This document shows, in pieces, positions 29,220 to 38,941 of a stretch of 64,000 nt of DNA. The position numbers were made by a program, and so were the translations under genes. Position 1 is the first letter of the stretch, and each line of letters opens with the position of its first letter. The notes beneath the pieces are model-generated. The model was not told the DNA's origin, did not search any database, and saw only the letters and a program-made list of their open reading frames with translations. Source of the stretch: Teredinibacter sp. KSP-S5-2 (GTDB taxonomy: Bacteria; Pseudomonadota; Gammaproteobacteria; Pseudomonadales; Cellvibrionaceae); assembly GCF_032773895.1 (NCBI RefSeq), contig NZ_CP120416.1, positions 1,486,001-1,550,000 of the forward strand, given 5' to 3'.

Positions 29220-31085
29220 ATGCAAGTTATTCGTGACAACATGAAAGGCACTCTGGCAGTCGTTGTCGTGCTTATGTTTGTTGTGCCCATGGTTTTGTCC
29301 GGAATTGGAACCTCCTTCTTGGGTGGCCCTGCGGGGGGCAAAGTGGCAACGGTGGATGGGCGTGCTATAAGCAATAACGAGTTGGCGCGCGCGGTCTACA
29401 TGCAGAAACAGCGTTTGCTGTCACAAGAAGGTGTCGATCCTTCCGCTGACTACCTGAAAGACGAAAATTTACGTGGTCCAGTGTTGCAACAGCTTATTCG
29501 TCGAACAGCATTAATTGCCTCTGCAGAAGATAGTGGTGTTGGCGTTTCTGATACAACTATTAATAAAACTATTCTCGATCAGCAAAGTTTCCACACAGAT
29601 GGTAAGTTCGATAAACAAGCATACCGTCGTGTACTATCGGGGGTCGGGTATACGCCAGCCACATTCAAGGCTTCTTTATCAGAAGATCTTCTTATTTCGC
29701 AAATTGCTTCCGGTATCCAGGCGTCTTCTTTTGTAACTCCTGCTGAATTGGATGCGATTGTTAGTGTTGTCGGGGAAGCCAGATCGTTTGAGATGATTAA
29801 AATTCCTGCGAGCGCTATAGGCGAAGATCTTGAACCGACTACCGAAGAGATATCTGCATATTATTACGATAACCAGACGACCTATCTGGATCCAGAAAAA
29901 ATGTCTATTGAATATGTAGAGTTATCGGTAGATGATCTGGCAAAACATGAGGTTATTGCTGAGGCAGATATTCGCGCTCAATACGATCAGGAAATAGCGG
30001 CTTTTGATAGTACTCCTGAAGTCGAGATTGCTCATATTTTGATAGAAGACGGGGACGGTGCATCTGATAAGCTTGCTGAGCTTCAATCCAAATTGGATGC
30101 TGGTGAGGAATTCGACGCACTAGTTGAAAACTATAGTGACGATATCGGAAGCAAAAGCTCGAAAGGTTATCTCGGTCTGTTAACTCCAGGTGCGTTTCCT
30201 GAGCAATTCGCTCCAGCGGTTGCTGACTTGAACGAAGGCCAGGTATCCGCTGTTGTTAAAACGGACGCAGGTTCGCATATTTTAAAAGTTGTTAAGAAAA
30301 CGATTAAAAATGCACCTTCTTTCGAAGATCGAAAAGATGCGATTAAGGCGCAGCTAGCTAGAGCAACTGCCGAAGAAGCATATTTCGAGATGTTGGAAGA
30401 GTTGGGTGATTTGACATACAGTGCAGAAGGCTTGCGGACTGCTTCTACGGAACTTGGCTTAACTATTAAAGAGTCCGAAGAGTTTACTCGCGCTTCTGGA
30501 ACTGGGATCGCTTCTAACAAAGTCGTTCGGGATGCTGCGTTTAATCCGGTGGTAGTTTCTGAGGGGCAAAACAGTCAGGCTATTGAAATCTCTGCCGATA
30601 AAGCTGTGGTATTGAGAAAGAAAACGCATTCACCAGAACGTATCAAAGCGTTGGACGAGGTTAAAGAGCAGATAACGGCTCTGTTAAGAGAAAAAATGAA
30701 GCAAGAAAAGCTTCAGTCCTTGGCGGAAGCATTTATCGCTGACCTCAAAAACGGCGCGGACACAAAAGAAAAAGCGGATGAAGCGAAATACGAATATTCT
30801 GCTCATGATAAGGTTAAGAGAACAGATGTTACGGTTGATCGCTCCGCGTTGAGACAAGTATTTGCGATGCCTGCGGTCGATGGTAAGAGTTTCAAGGCCG
30901 AAGTGGATATGTCGGGAGGTTACCTTGTTACCGTATTAACTGAAGTGGTAGCGGGAACTCGCACGGATTTACCTCCTCAACAGCTCTTCGGTATGACCGC
31001 GCAGTTGAAAAGAGAAAATGGTCAATTCGAAAATGCTTCGTATGAAGCTGATGTGGTAGAGAAAGCAGAGGCAAAATTTAACTAG
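29220..31085 (+). CDS. ppiD: Periplasmic folding chaperone PpiD (SurA_N/parvulin family)
   Basis: This 621-residue protein is anchored in the inner membrane by one N-terminal helix (about residues 12-32, VVVVLMFVVPMVL) and extends into the periplasm, where it helps proteins leaving the Sec channel. A SurA-like N-terminal chaperone region is followed by a parvulin domain (about 270-360; AHILIEDGD and SKGYLGLLTPGAFPEQF). GAGGTG precedes the ATG. The gene order hupB-ppiD is conserved. A lipoprotein gene follows 28 bases downstream in probable operon. Confidence 0.95.
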   Translation: MQVIRDNMKGTLAVVVVLMFVVPMVLSGIGTSFLGGPAGGKVATVDGRAISNNELARAVYMQKQRLLSQEGVDPSADYLKDENLRGPVLQQLIRRTALIASAEDSGVGVSDTTINKTILDQQSFHTDGKFDKQAYRRVLSGVGYTPATFKASLSEDLLISQIASGIQASSFVTPAELDAIVSVVGEARSFEMIKIPASAIGEDLEPTTEEISAYYYDNQTTYLDPEKMSIEYVELSVDDLAKHEVIAEADIRAQYDQEIAAFDSTPEVEIAHILIEDGDGASDKLAELQSKLDAGEEFDALVENYSDDIGSKSSKGYLGLLTPGAFPEQFAPAVADLNEGQVSAVVKTDAGSHILKVVKKTIKNAPSFEDRKDAIKAQLARATAEEAYFEMLEELGDLTYSAEGLRTASTELGLTIKESEEFTRASGTGIASNKVVRDAAFNPVVVSEGQNSQAIEISADKAVVLRKKTHSPERIKALDEVKEQITALLREKMKQEKLQSLAEAFIADLKNGADTKEKADEAKYEYSAHDKVKRTDVTVDRSALRQVFAMPAVDGKSFKAEVDMSGGYLVTVLTEVVAGTRTDLPPQQLFGMTAQLKRENGQFENASYEADVVEKAEAKFN

Positions 31086-31113
31086 TCTGCATAACTAAAG
31101 GGAAGTTGTTGTT

Positions 31114-31989
31114 ATGCGCTTTTTATATCGATGTCGTTTGCTGCTACTTATAGTATTGGCTTGTATCACAGGTTGTGCCTCTAATACCTATACATACACG
31201 ACCGGGAGGGCGGAGATCGATAATCCGCTCTCTCCTGATATGCAACAGCAGGTCTATGTTGGGACCCCTCACAAAGTTTTGGATGCCTCGGACTGGTATT
31301 GGATTGGGAGTTTACTGGGCAAACTAGTACTCCTTAATCCCAAGGTTGATAGTCACGAGATCTCTGAAGAGACTTTATCTTATCTAATGGAATATGTAGA
31401 TAAGAATGATCTGGAAAATGTTCAAATACTGGTCAATACCTATAAGCCTGGGCTTCAGTTTAAGCGTCTTTTTCGTAATCGAACGGTCGGTGCTGGTTGG
31501 CGTTTCACTGTCGGCTTTTATTCAGCGGTTATGTACGCTGCATTTCCCGGCCGTTTCTTTGGTGGAGATCACTACAATCCTTACACTAATACGATCAGCA
31601 TATATTCTGATGACTATGCAATAGCACTGCATGAAGCGGCTCATGCTAAAGATCTTGGTCGGAGAAAGCGAAAGGGTTTGCATGCGTTCTTATATGGGTT
31701 GCCGGGGGCTGCCTTGTATTATGAAGCTGTCGCATCTTCTGATGTTTTGAGCTATATGAAAGCTGAGAGTATGGATAGGGAGCGAAAGCATGCATATAGG
31801 ACGTTGCATCCCGCTTACGGTACATATGTTGGCGGTACCTTGATTGGTGCGGCGACATCGTGGGGGTTTGCTGCGGGGGCCATTCCTGGGCATATTACTG
31901 GTAATACGGCCGCCGCTTTTGTTCAAGATGAGTCTGAAAAAGAAGATGCGGAGCAAAAAGTTGAAGATACTTCGGCCGCAGAGCGTTAG
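31114..31989 (+). CDS. Lipoprotein with an HEAAH zinc-protease-like motif
   Basis: This 291-residue protein has a lipoprotein signal ending in ITGC (Cys21), so it is expected on the outer or inner membrane facing the periplasm. The central part contains HEAAH at residues 173-177, the zinc-binding HExxH core of metallopeptidases, in a helix (YAIALHEAAHAKDLG). A downstream Glu in YYEAVASSD could be the third ligand. Two glycine/alanine-rich hydrophobic stretches (about 187-200 and 240-265) may contact membrane. I do not recognise a named family. It follows ppiD closely, so a role in envelope protein quality control is a reasonable guess. It may be a catalytically inactive relative. Confidence 0.75.
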   Translation: MRFLYRCRLLLLIVLACITGCASNTYTYTTGRAEIDNPLSPDMQQQVYVGTPHKVLDASDWYWIGSLLGKLVLLNPKVDSHEISEETLSYLMEYVDKNDLENVQILVNTYKPGLQFKRLFRNRTVGAGWRFTVGFYSAVMYAAFPGRFFGGDHYNPYTNTISIYSDDYAIALHEAAHAKDLGRRKRKGLHAFLYGLPGAALYYEAVASSDVLSYMKAESMDRERKHAYRTLHPAYGTYVGGTLIGAATSWGFAAGAIPGHITGNTAAAFVQDESEKEDAEQKVEDTSAAER

Positions 31990-32027
31990 CGCGTTTGGTA
32001 AAAAATAGCTTTCTTAACCGACAAATT

Positions 32028-32873
32028 TTAGTTCAAGGCTGTTGTTGTGCCTAAACACAGCGGATTTTCCGAGTGCTTGCAGAGGTAGCTATAGTAGCTT
32101 TTACTTAAGCTCTCGATATTTGTACTGCTATCCAGCGTGCATGAAAAGTTGATTTGAGATGGCGTGTATCTCTGTTCTGATATATCCGCTCCGAGTGTTC
32201 CTAATAAGTATTCAACTCGTCGCGCAATGGCTTCCCCTGAATCCACCCACTTTACTTGTCTGGGCTGAATTACTTCTATGAGTAACTCTTTTATTATTGG
32301 AAAGTGCGTGCAGGCGAGAATAATTGTGTCAATTTTTATATGGTTTTCCAGATCAAATAAGCGTTGAAGTTCCTGTTTTAAGATATTAAGGTCGACTTCT
32401 TCTTGGTTTAGATAACGTTCCGCTTGTTCAACAAGAATATTGCTGCCCAGGGAAAGAAGCTGTTTATCTGATGCAAACTCCTGAGCGAGAGAATAGGTAT
32501 AATTTCTGTTCACTGTAGCGGGTGTTGCAAGCAAACCTATTGCTCCGCTACTACTTTTAGCTGCAGGCTTGATTGCCGGAACCACGCCAACAATGGGGAG
32601 TGTCAGTTGTTCTCTCAGCTGGGTGAGAGCCAGCGTACTAGCGGTATTGCAGGCGATAACCAGTATGTCTGGTGAATGGTTTTCAACGACATTTTTGGAA
32701 ATCCTGAGGATGCGCTCAATCAGTAGAGAGTCCTCAATCAAGCCATAGGGAAAGGCTGCCTTGTCCGCAGAATAGGTTAGAATACATGGATGCAATTTTT
32801 TGAGAATCTCTAGAGCCACGCTTAAACCACCGGCACCGGAATCGAAAACTGCAATATTAGGTCTTGTTGTCAT
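32028..32873 (-). CDS. murI: Glutamate racemase
   Basis: This 281-residue enzyme makes D-glutamate for peptidoglycan. The two catalytic cysteines are Cys75 in ACNTAST and Cys188 in ACTHFPI, and the N-terminus AVFDSGAGGLSV is typical. The C-terminal tail after VDSGEAIARRVEYLL is somewhat long. It is convergent with the lipoprotein gene and divergent from rmuC. There is no obvious operon partner. Confidence 0.93.
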   Translation of the reverse strand: MTTRPNIAVFDSGAGGLSVALEILKKLHPCILTYSADKAAFPYGLIEDSLLIERILRISKNVVENHSPDILVIACNTASTLALTQLREQLTLPIVGVVPAIKPAAKSSSGAIGLLATPATVNRNYTYSLAQEFASDKQLLSLGSNILVEQAERYLNQEEVDLNILKQELQRLFDLENHIKIDTIILACTHFPIIKELLIEVIQPRQVKWVDSGEAIARRVEYLLGTLGADISEQRYTPSQINFSCTLDSSTNIESLSKSYYSYLCKHSENPLCLGTTTALN

Positions 32874-32981
32874 TGTTTCGGTTGGAAGTTAATCGGCAGA
32901 GTCGATAGGTCAAAGGATAACACAGTCTCTGGTGTTAGTATTCGTATCCATTACATTGTTCGTCTTTTGTAGAGAGTTAAA

Positions 32982-34406
32982 GTGTTCTTATCAGATTTGG
33001 TTCAAAATCCCGATTTTTATCCTGTTTTGGCGATAGTTGTATGCCTGATTGTGGTGGTTATCGTTATTGTCCTTCATGTGTTGTTGCTTCGTGCTGAACG
33101 GCGTAAGCAGGAGGTTCGGTTATTTGAGCTTGAGAGAGCGAATGATGTTGCGCGAATAAACCTCGAATCCCAGTGGAAAGAGCAATTGCACCAGGAGCAG
33201 ATAAAAACTGCTCAAGTATCCTCTCGTTTAGAGAAAGTACAGCAGGATCACGACAAAGCTTTAGTTGAACTTGGCCAGCTTCAAAAGTTAAAAGAAGAGT
33301 ATATACAGGAGCGCGCATCGTTAACCGAAAAGCTGGCGCAACTGGAAAGCGAGCGGGCGTTTTTGGAGCAAGCAAAAAAGGAACTGATAAAAGAATTTGA
33401 AAATTCATCGAATAAAATATTTGAACTGAAACAAGAGAAGTTTACGCATGCTTCGCGGGTAAATATGGAAGCAATTCTTAACCCTTTTAAAGATCAATTA
33501 AAAGACTTTAATAAGCGCGTCGAAGATATTTATCACAAAGAAAACAGTGAACGAAATCAGTTGTTTGGGCAAATCGTAGAGCTACAGAAGCAAACACAGA
33601 AGATCAGTGCAGACGCAAACAATCTGGCCAATGCGTTAAAAGGGGATAACAAGCTTCAGGGAACCTGGGGTGAAATTGTCTTGGAGCGACTATTAGAGGA
33701 ATCCGGTCTTGTTAAGGGTAGAGAATACATAGTCCAGGAAACATTTAAAAACGCTGACGGCAAGCGTTTCAAACCCGATGTGGTAGTGCATCTGCCAGAT
33801 GGGAAAGATATTGTTATTGATGCTAAAGTCTCTATGATTGATTTTGAGCGTTATTGTTCAAATGATGATGCTGTTGATCAGGATAAATACCTAAAGGCAC
33901 ATGTCGATTCAATTCGAGCTCATGTTAAAGGTTTGTCCCTGAAGGAGTATGAAAATCTGGAAGGGATACGGACGCTGGATTTTGTGTTTATTTTTATCCC
34001 TATCGAAGCTGCTTATATCGGGGCAATGCAAGCGAGTCCGGCGCTTTTTAAAGAGGCTTATGATAAAAATATCGTATTAGTTAGCCCGTCAAGTCTCATG
34101 GTTGCACTACGTACTGTTGAAACCATATGGCGATATGAAAAGCAAAACGCTAATGCTGAGGCTATCGCGGCAAGTGCAGGAAAACTCTATGATCAATTTG
34201 CTCTTTTTGTTGAGTCTTTAGAAGATATTGGTAAGCATATAGATAAGGCCTCCGCTGCTTATGAATTAAGCTTGAAGCGCTTGTCACAGGGCAGAGGAAA
34301 CTTGTTGCGCAGAATTGATGGGTTGAAAGAGCTTGGAGCTAAAACAAGTAAGAATTTACCCGAAGGTGTGCAAAACTATCTGCCTTTGGATAATGATGAA
34401 GCGTAA
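32982..34406 (+). CDS. rmuC: DNA recombination protein RmuC
   Basis: This 474-residue protein has one N-terminal membrane helix (about 12-36), a long coiled coil (about 40-210), and a C-terminal nuclease-like RmuC domain (about 215-420) with GTWGEIVLERLLEESGL and the PD-(D/E)xK-like sequence KPDVVVHLPDGKDIVIDAKVS. RmuC limits recombination at inverted repeats and has been linked to anti-phage activity. A DUF2489 gene follows after 9 bases in likely operon. Confidence 0.93.
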   Translation: MFLSDLVQNPDFYPVLAIVVCLIVVVIVIVLHVLLLRAERRKQEVRLFELERANDVARINLESQWKEQLHQEQIKTAQVSSRLEKVQQDHDKALVELGQLQKLKEEYIQERASLTEKLAQLESERAFLEQAKKELIKEFENSSNKIFELKQEKFTHASRVNMEAILNPFKDQLKDFNKRVEDIYHKENSERNQLFGQIVELQKQTQKISADANNLANALKGDNKLQGTWGEIVLERLLEESGLVKGREYIVQETFKNADGKRFKPDVVVHLPDGKDIVIDAKVSMIDFERYCSNDDAVDQDKYLKAHVDSIRAHVKGLSLKEYENLEGIRTLDFVFIFIPIEAAYIGAMQASPALFKEAYDKNIVLVSPSSLMVALRTVETIWRYEKQNANAEAIAASAGKLYDQFALFVESLEDIGKHIDKASAAYELSLKRLSQGRGNLLRRIDGLKELGAKTSKNLPEGVQNYLPLDNDEA

Positions 34407-34415
34407 GGTTGTTAT

Positions 34416-34886
34416 ATGACGTCGTTATTAATTGGGATTGCTGTTGTTGTCGTTTTGGTGTTGTTTGCTGTAGCGCTTTATCTGCATTGGTTATTGTACA
34501 AACAACGGCTGAAGCATGATGAGGGTGTTCGTGTGTTGGAGGCCTTACAGAAAGAAAAGCGTATGCGTACTAAGAAAAGTATCACGGTGCTAGCTAAAGG
34601 TACGCTTGAGGGGCAGGTAACTTTAACCGAAGCCTGTATTCGTATTAGTAAGTTGATGGAGTCCATCAATTTTATTGAAGATAATGATGAAGACTATAAA
34701 GTTTTTTCTCAGCTTGCTCAGGCAACATCGCATATTCCAATTTTAGATGAATGGCAAAAACTGACTAAAAAAGAGAAGCAAGTATACGAAAAACAAAGAG
34801 AGAAAATTGAAGAGAAGTATCAGGACTTTGTTGAAAATGCCATGCATCGCCTATTGAAAGACGAACGATTAAACGTAGAAGAGTAA
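34416..34886 (+). CDS. DUF2489 membrane-anchored protein
   Basis: This 156-residue protein has one N-terminal membrane helix (about residues 3-27) and a charged, helical cytoplasmic part. The segment LEGQVTLTEACIRISKLME matches the DUF2489 family of gammaproteobacteria. Function unknown. It is 9 bases after rmuC, so it may act with that membrane-tethered nuclease. It ends 50 bases before the converging trmA stop. Confidence 0.8.
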   Translation: MTSLLIGIAVVVVLVLFAVALYLHWLLYKQRLKHDEGVRVLEALQKEKRMRTKKSITVLAKGTLEGQVTLTEACIRISKLMESINFIEDNDEDYKVFSQLAQATSHIPILDEWQKLTKKEKQVYEKQREKIEEKYQDFVENAMHRLLKDERLNVEE

Positions 34887-34936
34887 GAGCCTGTATATGA
34901 CAGCCCTTGCTCATTATAAACCTGTATGGCTTGAGG

Positions 34937-36049
34937 CTATTGTTTTTTCTTTAGTATTACTCCGCACTCTCTGTGAGTGGTATAAGGAAACTGATCAAAC
35001 AGAGCCATTTTTTCAATCGTGTGCGTTTGGGTTAGGGATGAAAGATTGTTCTTTAGTGTTTCAGGGTTACAGGAGATATAAATAATATTGTCAAACCTGG
35101 AGCAGAGTTTTTCTGTTTCTGTATCGAGCCCAGCTCGTGGAGGATCCACAAATATGGTTGAGAACGAATAGGAGGGCAAATCAATATCTTTTAAGCGACG
35201 AAATTCTCTTTCCCCGTTCAATGCTTGAGTAAACTCCTCGCTAGACATTCTGGCAATTTGAATGTTTTCGATGTTATTGGCTTTTATATTGTAGAGTGCT
35301 GAGTTGACGGAAGTTTTCGACACTTCTGTTGCTAAGACTCTTTCGAAATTTTGAGATAGAGGCAATGTGAAATTGCCATTCCCGCAATAGAGTTCAACCA
35401 AATCTCCGCCAAGACCTGCTGAAGCTTCATAAGCCCAGCTCAACATTTTTTCGCAGACTTTTGCATTTGGTTGAGTGAACCCGGTTTCGACCTGTTGGTA
35501 TTGAAAGGTGGTTTGATTTATCTGCATTTCTTCGATAACAAAGTCAGTGTTCAGTACCACTTTTTGTTTTCTACTACGGCCAATTACTTGGGTGTTAAGT
35601 GCCTGAGAGAGTACCTGAGCTTCTTGCTCCCATATTTCATCGAGAGATTTGTGATAGATCAGGGTGATGACAGACTGTTTTGTCTGGGTTGTGAGAAACT
35701 CGACCTGAAATAATTTTCTCCTAAGTGTGTCTGAAGTGTTTATCTCCTGGAGAAGCTTTGGCATCAGGTTACAAATTGTTTCTGAGCCGATTGTAAACTC
35801 GCTGATAATAACGGGTTTTTTGTATTCGCCAGGTTGATACATGGCATAGTGTGCAATACTATCTTTGTGCCAGATTTTAAATTCCGCCCGCATTCGGAAA
35901 TGTGTGGGTTCCGAGGCGTAAACATCGATATCTCCAGAATACAGCGATTGGAATTCGCTTTGAGTTAATTGCACTTTATCCTGGAGTTGTTGTTCGTAGG
36001 TTTCTGGTTTTGCACACCCAAGGGTCATTCTTGAAGTCCTGTTTGTCAC
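34937..36049 (-). CDS. trmA: tRNA (uracil-5-)-methyltransferase
   Basis: This 370-residue SAM enzyme makes m5U54 in the T loop of tRNA. The SAM motif is LVELYCGNGNFTLPL, the catalytic motif is DPPRAGLD, and the nucleophile Cys lies in YISCNPETL. The length is normal for TrmA and it lacks the N-terminal TRAM/Fe-S cysteines of RlmC and RlmD. It is a monocistronic minus-strand gene. Confidence 0.95.
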   Translation of the reverse strand: MTNRTSRMTLGCAKPETYEQQLQDKVQLTQSEFQSLYSGDIDVYASEPTHFRMRAEFKIWHKDSIAHYAMYQPGEYKKPVIISEFTIGSETICNLMPKLLQEINTSDTLRRKLFQVEFLTTQTKQSVITLIYHKSLDEIWEQEAQVLSQALNTQVIGRSRKQKVVLNTDFVIEEMQINQTTFQYQQVETGFTQPNAKVCEKMLSWAYEASAGLGGDLVELYCGNGNFTLPLSQNFERVLATEVSKTSVNSALYNIKANNIENIQIARMSSEEFTQALNGEREFRRLKDIDLPSYSFSTIFVDPPRAGLDTETEKLCSRFDNIIYISCNPETLKNNLSSLTQTHTIEKMALFDQFPYTTHRECGVILKKKQ

Positions 36050-36120
36050 ACAATAACTAGGAGGGGATAAAACGGGTGCTACTTAGGAAGCCTCAAACCG
36101 TTTAACTGATCACCAATAAA

Positions 36121-36144
36121 AAAGCCCCGCAATTGCGGGGCTTT
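36121..36144. terminator. Bidirectional terminator between yccA and trmA
   Basis: A perfect palindrome (AAAGCCCCGC AATT GCGGGGCTTT) is flanked by an A run on the left, which gives a T run for minus-strand transcripts. It ends the BI-1 gene transcript. Confidence 0.9.
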
Positions 36145-36164
36145 ATAGTGTAGAGCTATTTCAA

Positions 36165-36848
36165 TTAGTCGTCACCACTAAAGGCGCCAATTAAGTGAAG
36201 TAGGCTAGTGAATAGATTCAGAATATCCAAATATAGTGCCACTGTTGCCATCAAGTAGTTTCTTTCTCCGCCGTGAATAATGCGGCTGGTATCATAAAGA
36301 ATAAAACCAGACATAAGAAAAACAATAGCTGCATTAATGGCAAGCATTACACCGGAAATGGCTACCCCAAAAAAGCCCGCAATCATACTGCCAACTGCGG
36401 CAAGCAGTACTACAACCAAGCCAACGAACAGGAAGCCGCCTAGAAAACTGAAGTCTTTACCTGTTGTCAGCACGTAACCAGATAAAGCAAAGAATACGAG
36501 AGCCGTTGCGCCCAGGGCTTGCATTACGATAGCGGAGCCATTGGGCATTGCTAGGTAGTGCGACAGCATTGGACCAAGCCCTGCACCAAGCAATGCGGTA
36601 AAGCCAAATACTACCCATACACCAGCGGCGGAGTTGGCTGTGCGAGGCAAAACGAACCATAGCATGCCGATTGCAACAATGTTAAAAATTAGGGCCATTC
36701 CATGACCAATGCCTATTGCCATCGCTGCACCAGCCGACAAAGCGCTGACAACCAATGTCATGGCAAGCATCGCATAGGTATTGCGTAATACCTTGCTGAC
36801 TTCTTGCGAGTGACTCGCAGCACCAGTTTGTGAATACAGTTCTTGCAT
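36165..36848 (-). CDS. yccA: Bax inhibitor-1 / YccA family membrane protein
   Basis: This 227-residue protein has seven hydrophobic helices and the BI-1 family pattern ending in a conserved Asp-rich C-terminus (FSGDD). In E. coli, YccA interacts with and inhibits the FtsH protease; other family members conduct calcium. The longer open frame starts at 36863, but GGAGG lies 8 bases before the ATG at 36848. It is a single gene closed by a terminator. The symbol is given by family similarity; an YbhL-type assignment is possible. Confidence 0.88.
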   Translation of the reverse strand: MQELYSQTGAASHSQEVSKVLRNTYAMLAMTLVVSALSAGAAMAIGIGHGMALIFNIVAIGMLWFVLPRTANSAAGVWVVFGFTALLGAGLGPMLSHYLAMPNGSAIVMQALGATALVFFALSGYVLTTGKDFSFLGGFLFVGLVVVLLAAVGSMIAGFFGVAISGVMLAINAAIVFLMSGFILYDTSRIIHGGERNYLMATVALYLDILNLFTSLLHLIGAFSGDD

Positions 36849-37018
36849 AAAAGTAACCTCCAAGTGGTCCTTGATTTTTGACCTTAATCATACGAAGCCA
36901 GGAGTCAAAAGCAAGTTATTTCGGTTGGCGTCGTACTATTATCTATACGTATCAGACTTTCATTTGGGCCAAAAGTTTTATGGCCGATATTTTCAATCTG
37001 GGGACTAATTCAGCGTCT

Positions 37019-38911
37019 TCAAGCTTCCAGCGAGGCTTTTAGCGATTCTACTTCATCGTGTTTTGATAACCACTCTTCTTCAAGGGTTTCTATTGATTGT
37101 CGCAATTGTCCCTGATCTTTCAGCAGTTGAGAGAGTTCGTTGTTGTTACTTTCATAAAGTGATGTATCCGAAAGACGAGTTTCTATTGTTTCTAGCTCTT
37201 GCTGCATTTTAGAGAGTTTACGTTCTATTGCTTGAATAGCATTTGTGTAGGGTTTGAGTTTTTCTCTGATCACAGCGGCATTCTGGCGATTGGATTTCTT
37301 GGTTTCTTTATTTATCGCTTTGGTGGTCTGCGAGTTGTGTTCATTTGCAGAAAAATCGTTTTTCAACCAGTCATGGTAGTCGTCCAGGGTGCCATCGAAG
37401 GGGGTAAGTTGCCCCGAATCCACTAACCAAAAATCATCGACTGTATTGTTAAGCAGATGACGGTCGTGGGACACAATCACTATCGCCCCTTCATAGGTCT
37501 GCAAAGCGATGGTCAATGCATGGCGAACTTCGAGATCCAGGTGGTTGGTTGGTTCATCTAACAGAAGTAGGTTAGGGCGTTGCCAGGCAATGAGGGCAAG
37601 CGCTAAACGAGCTTTTTCTCCTCCGGAAAAGTGGGTAATGGTTTCAAAGGCTCGGTCTCCCTGAAAACCAAAGTTACCGAGGAAGTTGCGAATTTCCTGT
37701 TCGCTGGCTTTAGGTGATATTCGCTGTATATGTAGAGCAGCTGAAGCCGCTAGATCAAGCGCTTCTAATTGATGTTGAGCGAAATAACCAATTTTGAGAT
37801 GGATACCTTCAGCGTACTCGCCTGCTATAAGCGGAATTTCCTTCGCCAGGCTTTTTATCAGTGTGGATTTGCCTGCACCATTGTGCCCGAGTAAACCAAT
37901 ACGACTATTTTGCAGAATATTTAAATTGGCTTTCGAGACAAGGCTGGTTTCGCCATAGCCCAGTGATGCATCGGATAAATTAATCAAGGCTTGGGACGTT
38001 TTATCTGCCGTTGGGAAGCGAAAGCTGAACGGGGAATCTACGTGTGCAGGAGCAATTTGCTCCATACGTTCCAATTCTTTGAGGCGGCTTTGGGCTTGCT
38101 TTGCTTTTGATGCTTTGGCTTTAAAGCGTCGCACAAAGTTTTCGATTTCCGCTATACGCTCCTGTTGCTTGGTATAGGCTGCGGCTTGTTGGGCTATACG
38201 CTCTGCTTTTTGCTTCTCGTAGGCGCTGTAGTTGCCTTTGTAAGTAATGAGTTTTTGATTTTCTATGCTGAGTACGTGATCAATCACATTATCTAGGAAG
38301 TCCCTGTCATGGGATATGATCAGGAGTGTTCCTGAATAGAATTGAAGCCACTGTTCAAGCCAGAGGGTGGCATCCAAGTCCAAGTGGTTCGTGGGCTCAT
38401 CGAGCAAAAGTAAGTTGGACGGGCACATCAGTGCCTGAGCGAGGTTAAGTCGTATACGCCATCCACCAGAAAAGTCAGATACGGGTCTGTTTTCATCCGA
38501 GCTTGAAAAACCCAGGCCCCGTAAAAGTTGCTGTGCACGAGAAGGGGCGCTGTACCCATCAACTTGTTCAAATTGTGCGTAGAGGTTGCCCAGCTTTTCG
38601 CCGTCTTCACATGTTGCAATGGCGGCTTCTATTTCCCGGAATTGTTGGTCGCCGTCCAAAACGTAGTCTGTGGCTGAACGGTCAGAAGCATGAACTTCCT
38701 GAGCCATGTGGGCGATACGCCATTCTTTGGGAATACTGACTGAGCCGGAGTCCTCAGTAATTTCTCGCAAAAGCAGTTTAAAAAAGCTCGATTTACCACT
38801 GCCGTTGCCGCCAATGACACCGCATTTTTGGCTGGGGTGAATGGTTGCACTGCTATTCTCGAACAGGAATTTGCTGCCTCGCTGGAGGCTAAAATCGGTA
38901 AGCTGAATCAT
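37019..38911 (-). CDS. yheS: ABC-F family ATPase (YheS-like)
   Basis: This 630-residue soluble protein has two ABC ATPase domains and no membrane part, as in ABC-F translation factors. Domain 1 has Walker A GGNGSGKS (34-41), signature DFSGGWRIRL and Walker B LLLLDEPTNHLDLD. Domain 2 has GHNGAGKST, HFSGGEKARLAL and a second DEPTNHLDLE. A basic, Lys-rich linker (about 235-280) joins them and a coiled coil ends the protein. ABC-F proteins bind the ribosomal E site and relieve stalling. It lies 30 bases downstream of yceF on the same strand. Confidence 0.92.
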   Translation of the reverse strand: MIQLTDFSLQRGSKFLFENSSATIHPSQKCGVIGGNGSGKSSFFKLLLREITEDSGSVSIPKEWRIAHMAQEVHASDRSATDYVLDGDQQFREIEAAIATCEDGEKLGNLYAQFEQVDGYSAPSRAQQLLRGLGFSSSDENRPVSDFSGGWRIRLNLAQALMCPSNLLLLDEPTNHLDLDATLWLEQWLQFYSGTLLIISHDRDFLDNVIDHVLSIENQKLITYKGNYSAYEKQKAERIAQQAAAYTKQQERIAEIENFVRRFKAKASKAKQAQSRLKELERMEQIAPAHVDSPFSFRFPTADKTSQALINLSDASLGYGETSLVSKANLNILQNSRIGLLGHNGAGKSTLIKSLAKEIPLIAGEYAEGIHLKIGYFAQHQLEALDLAASAALHIQRISPKASEQEIRNFLGNFGFQGDRAFETITHFSGGEKARLALALIAWQRPNLLLLDEPTNHLDLEVRHALTIALQTYEGAIVIVSHDRHLLNNTVDDFWLVDSGQLTPFDGTLDDYHDWLKNDFSANEHNSQTTKAINKETKKSNRQNAAVIREKLKPYTNAIQAIERKLSKMQQELETIETRLSDTSLYESNNNELSQLLKDQGQLRQSIETLEEEWLSKHDEVESLKASLEA

Positions 38912-38941
38912 GGGGAGGCATTGTAGGTAAAAGCGGGAACG

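Noticed and set aside
34897-35085. 62-residue plus-strand open frame after DUF2489
   Set aside because: It overlaps the well-supported trmA gene on the other strand for most of its length and has no family match.
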